A stretch of DNA of 44,860 bases from Lentisphaeria bacterium (GCA_017503375.1 JAFVTF010000121.1:1-44860); one strand, 5' to 3'; numbered from the stretch's first letter, positions 31,959 through 42,110 are shown. The notes: generated by a model from the sequence alone, not told the origin. A program made the numbers and translations.

Positions 31959-33763
31959 TGGCTCTTAAAGATTCTCATATCTTATGCGTCGATATCGGGA
32001 GTGACAGCGTAAAAGCTGCCGAGTTCTCTCAGCCGCGTGCCGGTTCTATCCTGTTGGAAAAGTATGCCCTTATGGAAAACGGTCTCGGAGATTTGTCTCC
32101 GGATGATCCGGAATTTAAAGTTTCTGTCATAGAAACAATCCGGAACCTTATTCTTGCGAATGGCTTCCTTGCAAAAAATGTTTATCTTTCTATTTCCGGA
32201 CAGAATGCGTTTATCCGTTTTGTTAAAGTTCCGGCAATGACTGATGAGCCTGAAAAGATTCAGCGGTTGCTGGAATTTGAAGCCAAACAGAATATTCCTT
32301 TTGATGAAAATGAGATCGCCTACGATTCCCAAATCATTTTTACAGATACAGAAAATGCTCAGGTGGAGGCAATGTTTGCAATCATCAAGAGCAGTGATGC
32401 CGAAACATACATGCAGTGTATGGAAAAGCTCAAGAAAAAAGTTGAGAATGTAGAAATTGCAGCAACCGCAAGTTATAATGCATGCAAGTTTAACGGGGTC
32501 GGTGTTGAACAGTGCGAAATGGTCCTCAATATCGGCGGTCGTTCTTCCACTTTGATTTTTATTGATGGCGATAAGTTCTTTGTCCGAACCTTTTTGACGG
32601 CAGGACATGCTATTACACAGCAGATCAGCAAGGAATTCAATATTTCTTACACTGAAGCCGAAGAACTGAAAATACGTCATGGCTTTGTCGGATTGGGCGG
32701 TGCGTATGAAGAACCGGATTCTGTTGTGGCTTCAACCGTTTCCAAGATTATCAGAAATGTGATGACAAGATTGCATGGCGAAATTATCCGTACCGTAAAC
32801 GTTTATCGTGCTGGCGGCGGACGGAAACCGGAAAAAATGTATCTTACCGGCGGCAGTTCTGTGATGAAATATACTCCGCATTTCTTTTCCGAAAAACTAC
32901 GGATTCCTGTAGAGTATTTGAACCCCTTCCAGGTGATTGCAATTTCTCCTTCAGTAAACAAGGAAGATTTGGCATCTATGGCCCACTTGTTCTCTGAGGT
33001 TGTCGGACTTTCTATGCGTAATGCAGTTGCATGTCCTGTAGGAATATCCCTGATCCCTCCCGCACGGAAAGCCCGTGAAGAAATGGCAAAACGGATGCCC
33101 TATTTCTATGGCTCCTGCCTTGCTCTTTTGTTCTGTGTTTTCGTTATCTATTGGAATTTCTGGAATCAGGAACATAAGGCTATGGTAAGGAAGGCCGAGT
33201 ACGAATCAAAGAGTATGTCAATCAAAGACCGTACAAATCTGGTTCAGAAAAGCAATTCCACCCTGAATTCCCAGCTGTCTGAATTCAAGGATATCGCTGC
33301 ATTGGTTGCTGATCGTGGCAGATGGTATAATATCCTGTCCGCAATTCAGTATAACGAAACTTTGAAATGTGGTCTCCCCGCTGGTGTCTGGTTTACCTCC
33401 ATTCGCGGAATTGAGTCAATTGCCGGAGCAGCCAGAACAAATGAAAGTGCTGATAACCAGTTCGGGTTCTTCCCCGCCGCATCCAACTCCGGACAAAATG
33501 CAGAAACGGGTATGGTCAATTATATTGAGTTCAAAGGTCATATTATTGTTTTGTCTCCTGATGATGACCCCAATAGAAAGACAAAAAGTTCCCGTGAAAT
33601 TCACGAAGAACTCTTGAACTATATCGGAAGCTGCGGAATCTTTGAGCCTTTTACCGAAAGTGACAGGTTTAAACTCCAGGATAAAATTGATACTCCGAAG
33701 TCCGGTCAGAATATTTCAACCTTTACAATTGAGGCAAAACTCAAAGTGCCGTATAAAAGATGA
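31958..33763 (+). CDS. pilM: PilM–PilN-type fusion protein (Amuc_1101-like)
   Basis: This 601-aa protein has two parts. Residues 1–375 are an actin-like PilM ATPase domain: CVDIGSDSVKAAEF (10–23), VPAMTDEPEKIQRLLEFEAKQNIPF (91–115), NIGGRSSTLIFIDG (191–204) and MYLTGGSS (294–301). A transmembrane helix at 381–402 and a periplasmic coiled-coil/ferredoxin-like part (403–601) follow, as in PilN. In standard type IV pili, PilM and PilN are separate and joined by a short cytoplasmic PilN peptide. Here they are one chain. It would form the inner-membrane base and pass signals from the cytoplasm. Confidence 0.9.
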   Translation: MALKDSHILCVDIGSDSVKAAEFSQPRAGSILLEKYALMENGLGDLSPDDPEFKVSVIETIRNLILANGFLAKNVYLSISGQNAFIRFVKVPAMTDEPEKIQRLLEFEAKQNIPFDENEIAYDSQIIFTDTENAQVEAMFAIIKSSDAETYMQCMEKLKKKVENVEIAATASYNACKFNGVGVEQCEMVLNIGGRSSTLIFIDGDKFFVRTFLTAGHAITQQISKEFNISYTEAEELKIRHGFVGLGGAYEEPDSVVASTVSKIIRNVMTRLHGEIIRTVNVYRAGGGRKPEKMYLTGGSSVMKYTPHFFSEKLRIPVEYLNPFQVIAISPSVNKEDLASMAHLFSEVVGLSMRNAVACPVGISLIPPARKAREEMAKRMPYFYGSCLALLFCVFVIYWNFWNQEHKAMVRKAEYESKSMSIKDRTNLVQKSNSTLNSQLSEFKDIAALVADRGRWYNILSAIQYNETLKCGLPAGVWFTSIRGIESIAGAARTNESADNQFGFFPAASNSGQNAETGMVNYIEFKGHIIVLSPDDDPNRKTKSSREIHEELLNYIGSCGIFEPFTESDRFKLQDKIDTPKSGQNISTFTIEAKLKVPYKR

Positions 33764-33776
33764 GGACGTGTGACAA

Positions 33777-35138
33777 ATGAATTATAAGCAAAAAATACCG
33801 CTTCTCTGTTTTGTCGTTTTGACAGTTATTGTTTCCCTGACAATGGCCGTGTTGGATATTCAGACCTATATCAGCTATCTTGATGCCAATGAAGCAATCA
33901 AGGGTTATCAGCAGGAAATTACGGACAACAGCAGAAAAGAGCCGTCATACAATGATGAAAACAGAAAAGCTCTGCAGAAGTACTCTGAAGAAATCAAGTC
34001 TGTGATCAGCCAGTTTAAAATGCAGCATGGAAAACCTCATAGAAAGGCTTTGTCTGAATTCGCAAAAGCAATCGGTTCGACCGAAGAACAGCTTCTGAAA
34101 AGTTTCGCCGATTACTACAATGCTCTCCCCGATGAAAAGAAAGGTATCTTTACTGATAAAAAAGATAAAGCAATTTGGGAAGGGTTTATGAAGCTCCTTT
34201 ATTGCCCCAAAGGCGGCGATAAGCAGTTTGATCCGGATACAATGACCTATCTTGGAACAACTGAGAAGGTTTCTGAAGATGATACCGCTGCATATGATGC
34301 TGTGAAAAAAGCAAAATATAAAGCTGACAGGAAAAAAGTCGAAGACGCTTTTGCACGCTTTGCAGAATATTCAAAGCAGTATGCTGAATACCAGGTCCCT
34401 GGAACTCAGTATAAATGCTTCCTTGATGCTTTGGGGCTGTGCGTTACCGGCGAATTGAGCGATTTGAATGATTTGCTTATCAATCAGAAGTATTGGTTTG
34501 ATTTGATTCCGGGACTGAAGGAACGTTTGACATCCACTGACACAAACAGTAAATCCGGTACTGATATTGAAAAACAGTTGAAAACTCTCATTATTTCAAT
34601 GGATCTCCGTTCATGGAATGAAAATCAACTCAGTTTGATCTATTTGCAGCTGCAGATAAAACAGGACCTCTACAAGCGGATGAAAAAGGCTGGAATTGCT
34701 AAAGTGGATTCTGTTTTGCTGGAGACGAAAGGTGCGGCAAATGCTGATTCATTTTTTCCGGGTTCTACCGGTAACACTCCTGCGGCAGACCCCTTGAAAG
34801 GGACTCCTGTCCTCGGAAATTCTTTTGTAGTTTATACCTATAGAATCAAGCTGTCCGGTACGCTTGAGAATATCCGTAAACTGCTTGACAGTCTGAATGA
34901 TGCTTATAAGGATTACCGGACTTATAATGTGCGTGATCTTGTTTTGACCAGAGAACTGGCAACAGAAAAATTCCCCGATGTTTTGACTCAGAAAGATTCA
35001 TCCACGAAGAGAGAAGGACAGGAAGTTCCTGATTCCTATGGCAGTGTGGTGATCGGAAGAGATTTGAATACGAATTGTGAAATCCTGGTTGATTATATTA
35101 TTTATGTGCAGGATCTCCTTCAGCGGCAGGTTAAATAA
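33777..35138 (+). CDS. Amuc_1100-like pilus-associated protein (PilO-like)
   Basis: This 453-aa protein has one N-terminal transmembrane helix (about 7–26), a long coiled coil (about 36–80, EAIKGYQQEITDNSRKE…) and a large periplasmic domain with two α/β halves, ending with LSGTLENIRKLLDSLNDAY…VRDLVLTRELATEKFP. This is the PilO-like arrangement. Position between the PilM-like and Amuc_1099-like genes matches Amuc_1100, the Akkermansia protein studied for effects on the host. It starts 13 bases after the preceding stop. Length exceeds Amuc_1100 (about 317 aa) by more than 100 residues, so the middle holds lineage-specific sequence. Confidence 0.82.
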   Translation: MNYKQKIPLLCFVVLTVIVSLTMAVLDIQTYISYLDANEAIKGYQQEITDNSRKEPSYNDENRKALQKYSEEIKSVISQFKMQHGKPHRKALSEFAKAIGSTEEQLLKSFADYYNALPDEKKGIFTDKKDKAIWEGFMKLLYCPKGGDKQFDPDTMTYLGTTEKVSEDDTAAYDAVKKAKYKADRKKVEDAFARFAEYSKQYAEYQVPGTQYKCFLDALGLCVTGELSDLNDLLINQKYWFDLIPGLKERLTSTDTNSKSGTDIEKQLKTLIISMDLRSWNENQLSLIYLQLQIKQDLYKRMKKAGIAKVDSVLLETKGAANADSFFPGSTGNTPAADPLKGTPVLGNSFVVYTYRIKLSGTLENIRKLLDSLNDAYKDYRTYNVRDLVLTRELATEKFPDVLTQKDSSTKREGQEVPDSYGSVVIGRDLNTNCEILVDYIIYVQDLLQRQVK

Positions 35139-35151
35139 GGAGAGTTGACTT

Positions 35152-36453
35152 ATGAAATTGCTGAAAAAACATTATGAAAAATTTATCTTCATATCTTTGC
35201 TGTTCCTCTTCCTTGTGCTTTTCGGATTGCAGTTGGGAATCGGGAACGATGACGAGGGGGATGGTTTTGTCCTTCCTCCCGCACGTGTAAATCATCAGAA
35301 ACTTGAACTTAACAGTGAAGCGTACAATATCGAAGCTACATTGAAAAAGCTTTGCAGGAAGCTTTCTGTTGCAACTCCGAAAGCTGATGCAAAGGATAAA
35401 ACAGACAAAAAGGATTCTGCTGAATCTGCAGATAAAACTGCACAGCTCGGGATTGATCTGATTACGCCTCCTGTTCTGGCAAAGTGTCCCAAGGGAGAAC
35501 ATTTGATTCCTGTGACAGATTTCCCTGCCAACAAATCAGAACTGGAAAAGAAGAAATGTTCATTCTGTTCCAGTCCGCTGGAATATATCCCGCCTGAACA
35601 GATTGCAGTTGTCGATCCGGAGATCAGTACAAAGGATTCTGATAATGACGGAATTCCGGATGCGGATGAAGTCAAGCTCGGTTTGGATCCCAACAATGCA
35701 AATGATGCAGCAAGAGATACAGATGAAGATGGTTTCTCCAATTTGGAAGAATATCGTTCCAAGACAGATATCAAAGACCCGAAGAGTCGCGACTCCTATG
35801 CAAAGAAACTCTTTGTGAAGGAGATCAAAGAGTCTAAGATAGGTATCCGTGTTGTCCGAATCCAGAACGACAAAAATGAAAAAGATGTGAGTAAATGGGG
35901 CGTTCAGTTTGACTCTGTAACTAAGATCAAAAGAGGAAAAACAGAGCGCGTCACCAGAAGAACCATGAAGGTTCCCCGCATTGGAAGAGAGTTGAAAAAA
36001 GCAGGCCTCAGTGGAGAAGATTATATTCTTGAAAAAATTATTCCAAAGTTTGATGATAATCAGGGGAACCGTGAAAATGTGTCGACCGTTATCCTGAAAC
36101 GCAAGAGCGATGGTCTTCTTTTTGAAGCCAAGAATGGAGAAGATTTCATTGACCCAAGAAAAGAAGTTATTTATGAACTTGAGGTTCCTGATTCCATTGA
36201 TAAGCGGAAAGAAATTACAGTTACAACCGGTCAGGAATTCCAGATCGGTAACGAAAATACCGGTATTGATAAGTTCGTTACCCTTTCCGCAGTGAAAAGA
36301 CCTGATGAAAAAGAAGCTGAAAACCGTATGACTGCGAAGGTTAAGAATGTTGAGCGCGGAAGCGTTGAGGACGTGAAAACACGTCGTACAGATATCACTG
36401 GAGGTATGGAACCCATGCCTGATGAGCCTCAGCAGACGATTAAGAGATTTTGA
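35152..36453 (+). CDS. Amuc_1099-like pilus protein with Zn-ribbon-like and Ca2+-binding repeats
   Basis: This 433-aa protein has one N-terminal transmembrane helix (10–29), then a Lys/Asp-rich linker (about 75–100). A zinc-ribbon-like pair follows: C112 with H117, and C136/C139 (KKCSFCSS). Two calcium-binding DxDxDGxxD loops of the thrombospondin type 3 / EF-hand sort come next: DSDNDGIPDADE (162–173) and DTDEDGFSNLEE (189–200). The C-terminal half is β-rich with PilP-like character (VTTGQEFQIGNENTGIDKFVTLSAV). Position matches Amuc_1099. It probably links the inner-membrane ring to the secretin. Confidence 0.8.
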   Translation: MKLLKKHYEKFIFISLLFLFLVLFGLQLGIGNDDEGDGFVLPPARVNHQKLELNSEAYNIEATLKKLCRKLSVATPKADAKDKTDKKDSAESADKTAQLGIDLITPPVLAKCPKGEHLIPVTDFPANKSELEKKKCSFCSSPLEYIPPEQIAVVDPEISTKDSDNDGIPDADEVKLGLDPNNANDAARDTDEDGFSNLEEYRSKTDIKDPKSRDSYAKKLFVKEIKESKIGIRVVRIQNDKNEKDVSKWGVQFDSVTKIKRGKTERVTRRTMKVPRIGRELKKAGLSGEDYILEKIIPKFDDNQGNRENVSTVILKRKSDGLLFEAKNGEDFIDPRKEVIYELEVPDSIDKRKEITVTTGQEFQIGNENTGIDKFVTLSAVKRPDEKEAENRMTAKVKNVERGSVEDVKTRRTDITGGMEPMPDEPQQTIKRF

Positions 36454-36481
36454 ATAAAAAAGAGTAATTTTGGAGATAAAG

Positions 36482-39439
36482 ATGATCAAGAAAAAAACAT
36501 CTAAGACAATGTGGTCAGCGGTCCGTCCGCTCGGCCTGTTTGCAGTTGTTTTCGCCCTCTCTGCAGGATTGCCGATTACGGTTCAAGCAGATAAGAAGGC
36601 TGCAACTGAGGAGTCAGACGCCAAAATGGCAGGGCTTGTCGACCCGATTTTGAACGATGCTATTTCGCTCTACAAGGCGAATAAATATGAGCAGGCATTG
36701 GCAAAATGTAAAGAGATCGACACAATGTTTGCCCGTACAAAACATCTGCCTTCAACACAGATCACAGCGAAAAAGACGATGGTCTCTCAGCTCAAGTCTG
36801 AAATTCAGGCGAAATGGGGTGCTGTCCAGATGGCTGACGTCAGAAAAATGTATACGGAAGCAGACCGTTTGTTTACAGAAAAAAATGGAAAGAACTCAAC
36901 TGTAAACGAGAAAAAAGCCATAGAACGTCTTAATGATGTTATTGCCCGTACAACAGTGATCGCTGCAAAAAATCCCGGAGTTGCTGCTCAGGCAAGAACG
37001 CTTCAGGCTGCTGCTAAAAAATATATGGCAGACAAGTTGGCATGGGGTGTGAAAAATGCAGCAGCAATTGCTGATCGCGAACGTTTTGTGAAAGAAAAAG
37101 TTGATCCGCTGTACAATCAGGCTGTTGTTCTTCTGAATGACAATCTCTACAAAAAATCCTATACGAAGTTAATGGAGGCTGTCAAGACACTTGACAGTGC
37201 AAAATACTCTCACTCCGCAAAAGTACTTGAAGTAAAAAGCCGTCTTCTTGCATTAAAAGATGAGATCGTCCGGAAGTGGGAAATCGCTTATGTGATGGAT
37301 GCTCGTAAGAATTATCTTATCGCAATGGAACTTGCTCCCAAGGATATCAAAAAAGCTGTTGAATATGCAAAACGGGCTCAGCGCAGAGCTGTTGAAGGCC
37401 GCGGCGAAATTCCGACCAGAACACCTTCAAAAGATTTGCAGAACATTGAAGAAGCATGTGCAAGATTTTTCAAGTCTGCTGATTTTGTTCAGCTGAGTGC
37501 TCTTCCGGAAGATGAAATCAATAAAATTGCCATCAGAAAAGATGAAATCAATTCCCTGCTTGCAAAAGGCGATGCTCTCTTCCGCAGGAAACTGTATTCT
37601 GAAGCACGCAATGCTTTTGAAAAAGTTTATACGCTTGATCCGTTCAATGAACAGGCCAACATTATGCTCAGCAAGATTTACCGCAAGATCAACGATACAG
37701 CATGGCTGCGTCGTGAAAATGAAATTCTTGAGCGTATTGATGAAGTCGAATGGAAATGGATTCTTCCTTCCCGTGAACGTCATGTGGACCAGTTGGAAGA
37801 GTCTCCTCTTCCCGATGACAAGACAAGCGAAAAAGCCTCTATTTACAAGAAACTTCAGGACATTATTTATCCCGGAGCAGACTTTGAAGATGAAAACGTG
37901 ACAGACGTCTTTTCACAGATTCAGCGTCGCAGCCGTGAGCTTGATCCGGAAAAGAAGGGTGTGCCTATTTTCTATCCTGCATTTAAAGAAGACAAGTTTG
38001 TGACTTTGAAAGTCGGTCAGATGCCCATTGGCGAATTGATCCGCTATGTCTGTATGTACTCTGGTTTGAAGTATAAAGTCACCCCGCTTGGTGTGGAAAT
38101 CGGCGGAAGCGATCTCGACGATATGAGAGAGCAGACCTTTACGATGTCCAGTTCCCTCTTCAAGAATATTACTGGTGTCGGTCTCGGTGAAACCAAGAAT
38201 CTTCTGACAGAAGAAGCCGGTGATGATCTTTTTGGCAGCGATGATAAAAAGGATACCAAGAACACCCCTGCTGAAACAGCAACAAGTACAGCCGGAGATA
38301 ATGACTCTCTCAAGATGTTCTTTGTTGAGTGCGGAGTTCCCTTCGGAGAAGGTTCTGCAATCAGCTACAATGACAACGTGAACAAACTGACCGTCCGCAA
38401 CACTCCGGAAAATCTGAAGACAATGGCAATGCTGTTGGAAAAGATTGACGTTGAAACTGAGTTGGTGCTTGTTGAAGCCAAGATTATTGAAATCGCAGTG
38501 TCTGATTTGGAAGAACTTGGTTTTGACTGGACATTGACCCATAACAACACCAATCCGCGTTTCCTGTATGGAAATTCTACACAGGTAGACAGTTCTTTCG
38601 GTTCAACAGAGACTTACTCTCTGGGAGAAGCTGTTATCAATCAGGTTCTTGTCCGTCATACAGGCAGCGGCGGCTCCGGCGGTAACTTCAGCACAGAAGA
38701 TGTTACCAGCGCATTGAACTTGATCAACAATCTGAATATTATTCCCAACTTTGGAGAGAATGGTGCATATAATATGTTCCTGACCGTTCATGCAGTTGAC
38801 CAGTCCTCCAGAGGTGAAGTGATTGCGGCTCCGAAGGTGCTTGCGAAATCCGGTAAACCTGCGACGATTCAGATGGTTCAGCAGATGTACTTCCCGGAAG
38901 AATGGGAAGAAGCTGAACTGGAAGAAGGCAACAATACCTTTGAGTATACTCCGCCTGTTCCGGAAATGGGAGAAGCTGTTCCCATCGGTACAAACTTTAC
39001 TGTTACTCCGACGGTTGGAGTCAACCTGAGAACGATCACTTTGGACCTTTCCCCCAGTATCACGGCTCTTACCGGCTGGACAGATTATGACTATCAGTTC
39101 ATTATCGGAAGTATCCGTTCTGTCAGTTCTGACAGTTCTGTTTATGCAGCAAAGATGAAGATGCCGGAAATTTCAGAACGTGCGCTCAGTACACAGTTGA
39201 AGATCTATGATGGTGATACTGTTGTGCTTGGCGGTGTACTTCAGGAAAATGCGATGAAGCGTGATGATAAGTATCCGTTCCTTGGAGAAATTCCGCTTGT
39301 AGGAACCTTGTTCTCCAACAAGGCGAGCCGTTCCACAAAACAGAACTTGCTGATCTTTGTCACACCGCGGTTGATCCGTTATGACGGTATGCCCGTCAAT
39401 CCGGTGAAAGACAATGGCAGATTTGACTTTAACAGGTGA
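36482..39439 (+). CDS. Outer-membrane secretin 1 (Amuc_1098-like, PilQ/GspD superfamily)
   Basis: The start at 36482 (MIKKKTSK) is chosen because GGAG lies seven bases upstream; a TTG twelve bases earlier is not needed. The 985-aa protein has a signal peptide (to about 36), a helical/TPR region (about 50–420, with a clear TPR LLAKGDALFRRKLYSEARNAFEKVYTLDPFN near 358–390), an N1-like domain (NVTDVFSQIQRRS from about 473), and the secretin barrel from about 657 (VEAKIIEIAVSDLEELGFDW) to about 974, with LGGVLQ…YPFLGEIPLVGTLFSNKASRSTKQNLLIFVTPRLI. This is the outer-membrane pore of the pilus-like system. Confidence 0.93.
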   Translation: MIKKKTSKTMWSAVRPLGLFAVVFALSAGLPITVQADKKAATEESDAKMAGLVDPILNDAISLYKANKYEQALAKCKEIDTMFARTKHLPSTQITAKKTMVSQLKSEIQAKWGAVQMADVRKMYTEADRLFTEKNGKNSTVNEKKAIERLNDVIARTTVIAAKNPGVAAQARTLQAAAKKYMADKLAWGVKNAAAIADRERFVKEKVDPLYNQAVVLLNDNLYKKSYTKLMEAVKTLDSAKYSHSAKVLEVKSRLLALKDEIVRKWEIAYVMDARKNYLIAMELAPKDIKKAVEYAKRAQRRAVEGRGEIPTRTPSKDLQNIEEACARFFKSADFVQLSALPEDEINKIAIRKDEINSLLAKGDALFRRKLYSEARNAFEKVYTLDPFNEQANIMLSKIYRKINDTAWLRRENEILERIDEVEWKWILPSRERHVDQLEESPLPDDKTSEKASIYKKLQDIIYPGADFEDENVTDVFSQIQRRSRELDPEKKGVPIFYPAFKEDKFVTLKVGQMPIGELIRYVCMYSGLKYKVTPLGVEIGGSDLDDMREQTFTMSSSLFKNITGVGLGETKNLLTEEAGDDLFGSDDKKDTKNTPAETATSTAGDNDSLKMFFVECGVPFGEGSAISYNDNVNKLTVRNTPENLKTMAMLLEKIDVETELVLVEAKIIEIAVSDLEELGFDWTLTHNNTNPRFLYGNSTQVDSSFGSTETYSLGEAVINQVLVRHTGSGGSGGNFSTEDVTSALNLINNLNIIPNFGENGAYNMFLTVHAVDQSSRGEVIAAPKVLAKSGKPATIQMVQQMYFPEEWEEAELEEGNNTFEYTPPVPEMGEAVPIGTNFTVTPTVGVNLRTITLDLSPSITALTGWTDYDYQFIIGSIRSVSSDSSVYAAKMKMPEISERALSTQLKIYDGDTVVLGGVLQENAMKRDDKYPFLGEIPLVGTLFSNKASRSTKQNLLIFVTPRLIRYDGMPVNPVKDNGRFDFNR

Positions 39440-39477
39440 TAAAAATGATGAAATATAATAGATCCAAGGAGGGTAAA

Positions 39478-42108
39478 ATGCGCACATCCAGCACGGCCGG
39501 ACTTTATGCTGCATCAACCATTGGTTTGCTCGCCCTGTCCGGAGCTATTCACCTCAACGCTGAGATGAAAGCTCTTCCTGTGACAAAGTATGACAAGAAC
39601 GGGGTTCCTGCGGCAACTGATTTTACGACAGAACGCAATATTAAAACGTTGGTATATGAGAATCAGGCCCAGACTGCAGAAGATGCGAAGCTCAATGCAG
39701 ATCAGCTTGTACAGAAAGCAACGTCTGCATACAAGTCTGCTGAATATGAAAAAGCAAAAGACTTTTATCTTGCAGCAATCAAGAAGATGGAAGCACTTGC
39801 GCCCCGCAATCCAGCTCTGAATAAGAAGATCAGACTCTGCAAAGAGGCTGTTGCAAGATGCTATTTCTATTGGGCGGAACAGCTTTATTTTGAGGCATGG
39901 GATGCAGCTGGAAAACAGCAGTATGATGTTGCTATTGCAAAATGCCGTAAGGCTGCAGATATTCAGCCCTCTTACAAAAAGAAGATGGATGCAGCAATTG
40001 AGAAAATTCAGAAGCTGCAGAAATCTCAGACTTATGTTGCAAATACGAAAGAAGACAAGCTTGTAGAAGATGCAGAAGCGCTGCGTAAGAAAAAGGCAGA
40101 TGATCCGGAGCTGGAAGGTAAATCCCTGTCATTCTCCATTGATGTGAAGATGCGTCAGGGTGATGCTTTCTATGCGGAAGGTATGTGGCCTCAGGCCAGA
40201 GCCAAGTATGAAGAAGTTCTTGCTTTGAATCCGTATCATACTGAGGCTATCGAAGCGATCCGCAGAACAAATATCCGTCTGATCCGTGCTGGAAAACGCC
40301 GTCGTGATGTTGCCCGCCAGGAATATATGTCTGAAGCAATCTGGACTCCTGTCATTCCTTTGATTCCCCGTGCAAATGCACAGAATGATGGTGACTCTGT
40401 TTCCAATGAAGATTCAGTGATCAGCAAGCAGCAGAAAGACCGTTCTATCAACGAAAAACTTGATAAGATTGTGATTCCTTCTCTTGATTTTGAAGGGGAA
40501 CTGGTTTCTGAAGTTCTGAAACGCCTTCAGGACCGCAGCAATGAATTGACTAACGGCAGCGGCGTTAATATCATTTATCTTCCCTACAGCGGAGCTGTCA
40601 AGACTGCCGGCGATGGAACGAATGCTGCTGATGACGGCGCAGAAGATGAAAAAACGATTACAATTCTCAACCAGGGCGTTACGCTCCGTCATGCAATCCA
40701 GTCCATCTGTAAAGCTGCCGGACTGAAATACAGAATTGAAGATCATGCGGTTGTGATTGCTCCGAAGAATGCACCTCTGGATGAACATGAAACACGCGTG
40801 TTTCCGATTGAGAAATCCACTTATGACAAATTGATTGCCGGCGGTTCTCTCAAGGACTTTTTCCAGAAAACATTGAGCATTGATTTCTCAGACAATGCCG
40901 GTGTTAAGTTCATTTCCGGACGATTGGTTGTTACCCATTCTCCTGAAAATATTCAGAAGATCAAGCAGTATCTTGATGAACACAATAAATCTGATCCGCA
41001 GGTTCTGATTGAAACCAAGTTTATGGAAGTTGCCATGAACGATATCGAAGAACTCGGATTCCAGTATCAGGTGTCCCGTCAGAATGCCAACTTGAAATAT
41101 GTGAAGGAAGTGGAAGGCAACTACGCAACGGGGCCTGGTGAAAATGTTTATATTTACAATACTCCGGAAAATACTGAAACATGGAACTTCTATCGTCCGG
41201 AAAAGGATAAGGTGCAGGGCTATTACCAGTATTTGGGAACAACAGCTCCCGGGCAGAATGTTGCTGCGACAGGAAATACCACCTACTACTATAATAAGGC
41301 ACCGATTCAGCAGGGCGGAAGCCAGCTGACATTCCGTCCCAACTCTGCGAACCTTGTCCGCAATGTCAATGACATTGGCAGCCGAACAGTGATGGATGGT
41401 CTGTTCAGTGCTCAGTATACTGATTATAGAACAGGTCTGTCTATTTCCGGTGCGATCCGTGCAATTGACCAGGCAGACTCTGCCGATGTGATGTTCTGTC
41501 CCAGAATTACCACTACAAATAACTATCCTGCAACAATCAAGATGGTTACAAAGAAATACTTCCCGACAGACTGGGAAGAAGCTGAAGTAGGAACCATTGC
41601 TTCCGGCGGACGTGATGTTCCTCTGTTTACCTCATCCATTCCTGAACTGGAAGAAGATGAAATCGGGGTTCGTCTTGACGTTCAGCCCAGCATTTCCACT
41701 AATGGCAGAACGATTACTCTGCCGATGAAGCCTTCTGTGCGTGAGCATGTCGGCTGGATTGATTACAGTTATCCTGTGACAGTTTCTGTGGAAGAAAACG
41801 TTTCCGAAACATTCACCAACATTATCCGTATGCCGATCTTTGAAGAACGAGTTGTCAGTACACTGGTTTCCTGCGATGACGGCGAAACGATCATTCTTGG
41901 CGGTGTGGTCCATGACAACAGCAATTCTGTCGATGACCAGTATCCGATTCTGGGAGATATTCCGCTGATCGGACGTCTCTTCCAGTCCAAGTCAAAAGTT
42001 TCAGAAAAGAAGAATCTTCTGATCTTTATGACTTGCCGTCTGATCAATCCGGATGGTACACCTGTCCGTGAAAGTGAAATGCGCGGATTGCCTTCCTTCC
42101 GTCAGTAA
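39478..42108 (+). CDS. Outer-membrane secretin 2 (paralogue of secretin 1)
   Basis: AAGGAGGG lies just before the ATG at 39478, so that start is chosen over a GTG at 39436 that overlaps the previous stop. The 876-aa protein has a signal peptide (to about 29), TPR-like repeats (about 78–115 and 222–260), an N1-like domain (DFEGELVSEVLKRLQDRS near 333) and a secretin barrel from about 507 (IETKFMEVAMNDIEELGFQY) to about 850 (LGGVVHDN…YPILGDIPLIGRLFQSKSKVSEKKNLLIFMTCRL). Motif by motif it parallels secretin 1, including the unusual KYFPTDWEEAEV / MYFPEEWEEAEL loop, so the two arose by duplication and then diverged strongly. Confidence 0.92.
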   Translation: MRTSSTAGLYAASTIGLLALSGAIHLNAEMKALPVTKYDKNGVPAATDFTTERNIKTLVYENQAQTAEDAKLNADQLVQKATSAYKSAEYEKAKDFYLAAIKKMEALAPRNPALNKKIRLCKEAVARCYFYWAEQLYFEAWDAAGKQQYDVAIAKCRKAADIQPSYKKKMDAAIEKIQKLQKSQTYVANTKEDKLVEDAEALRKKKADDPELEGKSLSFSIDVKMRQGDAFYAEGMWPQARAKYEEVLALNPYHTEAIEAIRRTNIRLIRAGKRRRDVARQEYMSEAIWTPVIPLIPRANAQNDGDSVSNEDSVISKQQKDRSINEKLDKIVIPSLDFEGELVSEVLKRLQDRSNELTNGSGVNIIYLPYSGAVKTAGDGTNAADDGAEDEKTITILNQGVTLRHAIQSICKAAGLKYRIEDHAVVIAPKNAPLDEHETRVFPIEKSTYDKLIAGGSLKDFFQKTLSIDFSDNAGVKFISGRLVVTHSPENIQKIKQYLDEHNKSDPQVLIETKFMEVAMNDIEELGFQYQVSRQNANLKYVKEVEGNYATGPGENVYIYNTPENTETWNFYRPEKDKVQGYYQYLGTTAPGQNVAATGNTTYYYNKAPIQQGGSQLTFRPNSANLVRNVNDIGSRTVMDGLFSAQYTDYRTGLSISGAIRAIDQADSADVMFCPRITTTNNYPATIKMVTKKYFPTDWEEAEVGTIASGGRDVPLFTSSIPELEEDEIGVRLDVQPSISTNGRTITLPMKPSVREHVGWIDYSYPVTVSVEENVSETFTNIIRMPIFEERVVSTLVSCDDGETIILGGVVHDNSNSVDDQYPILGDIPLIGRLFQSKSKVSEKKNLLIFMTCRLINPDGTPVRESEMRGLPSFRQ

Positions 42109-42110
42109 AC

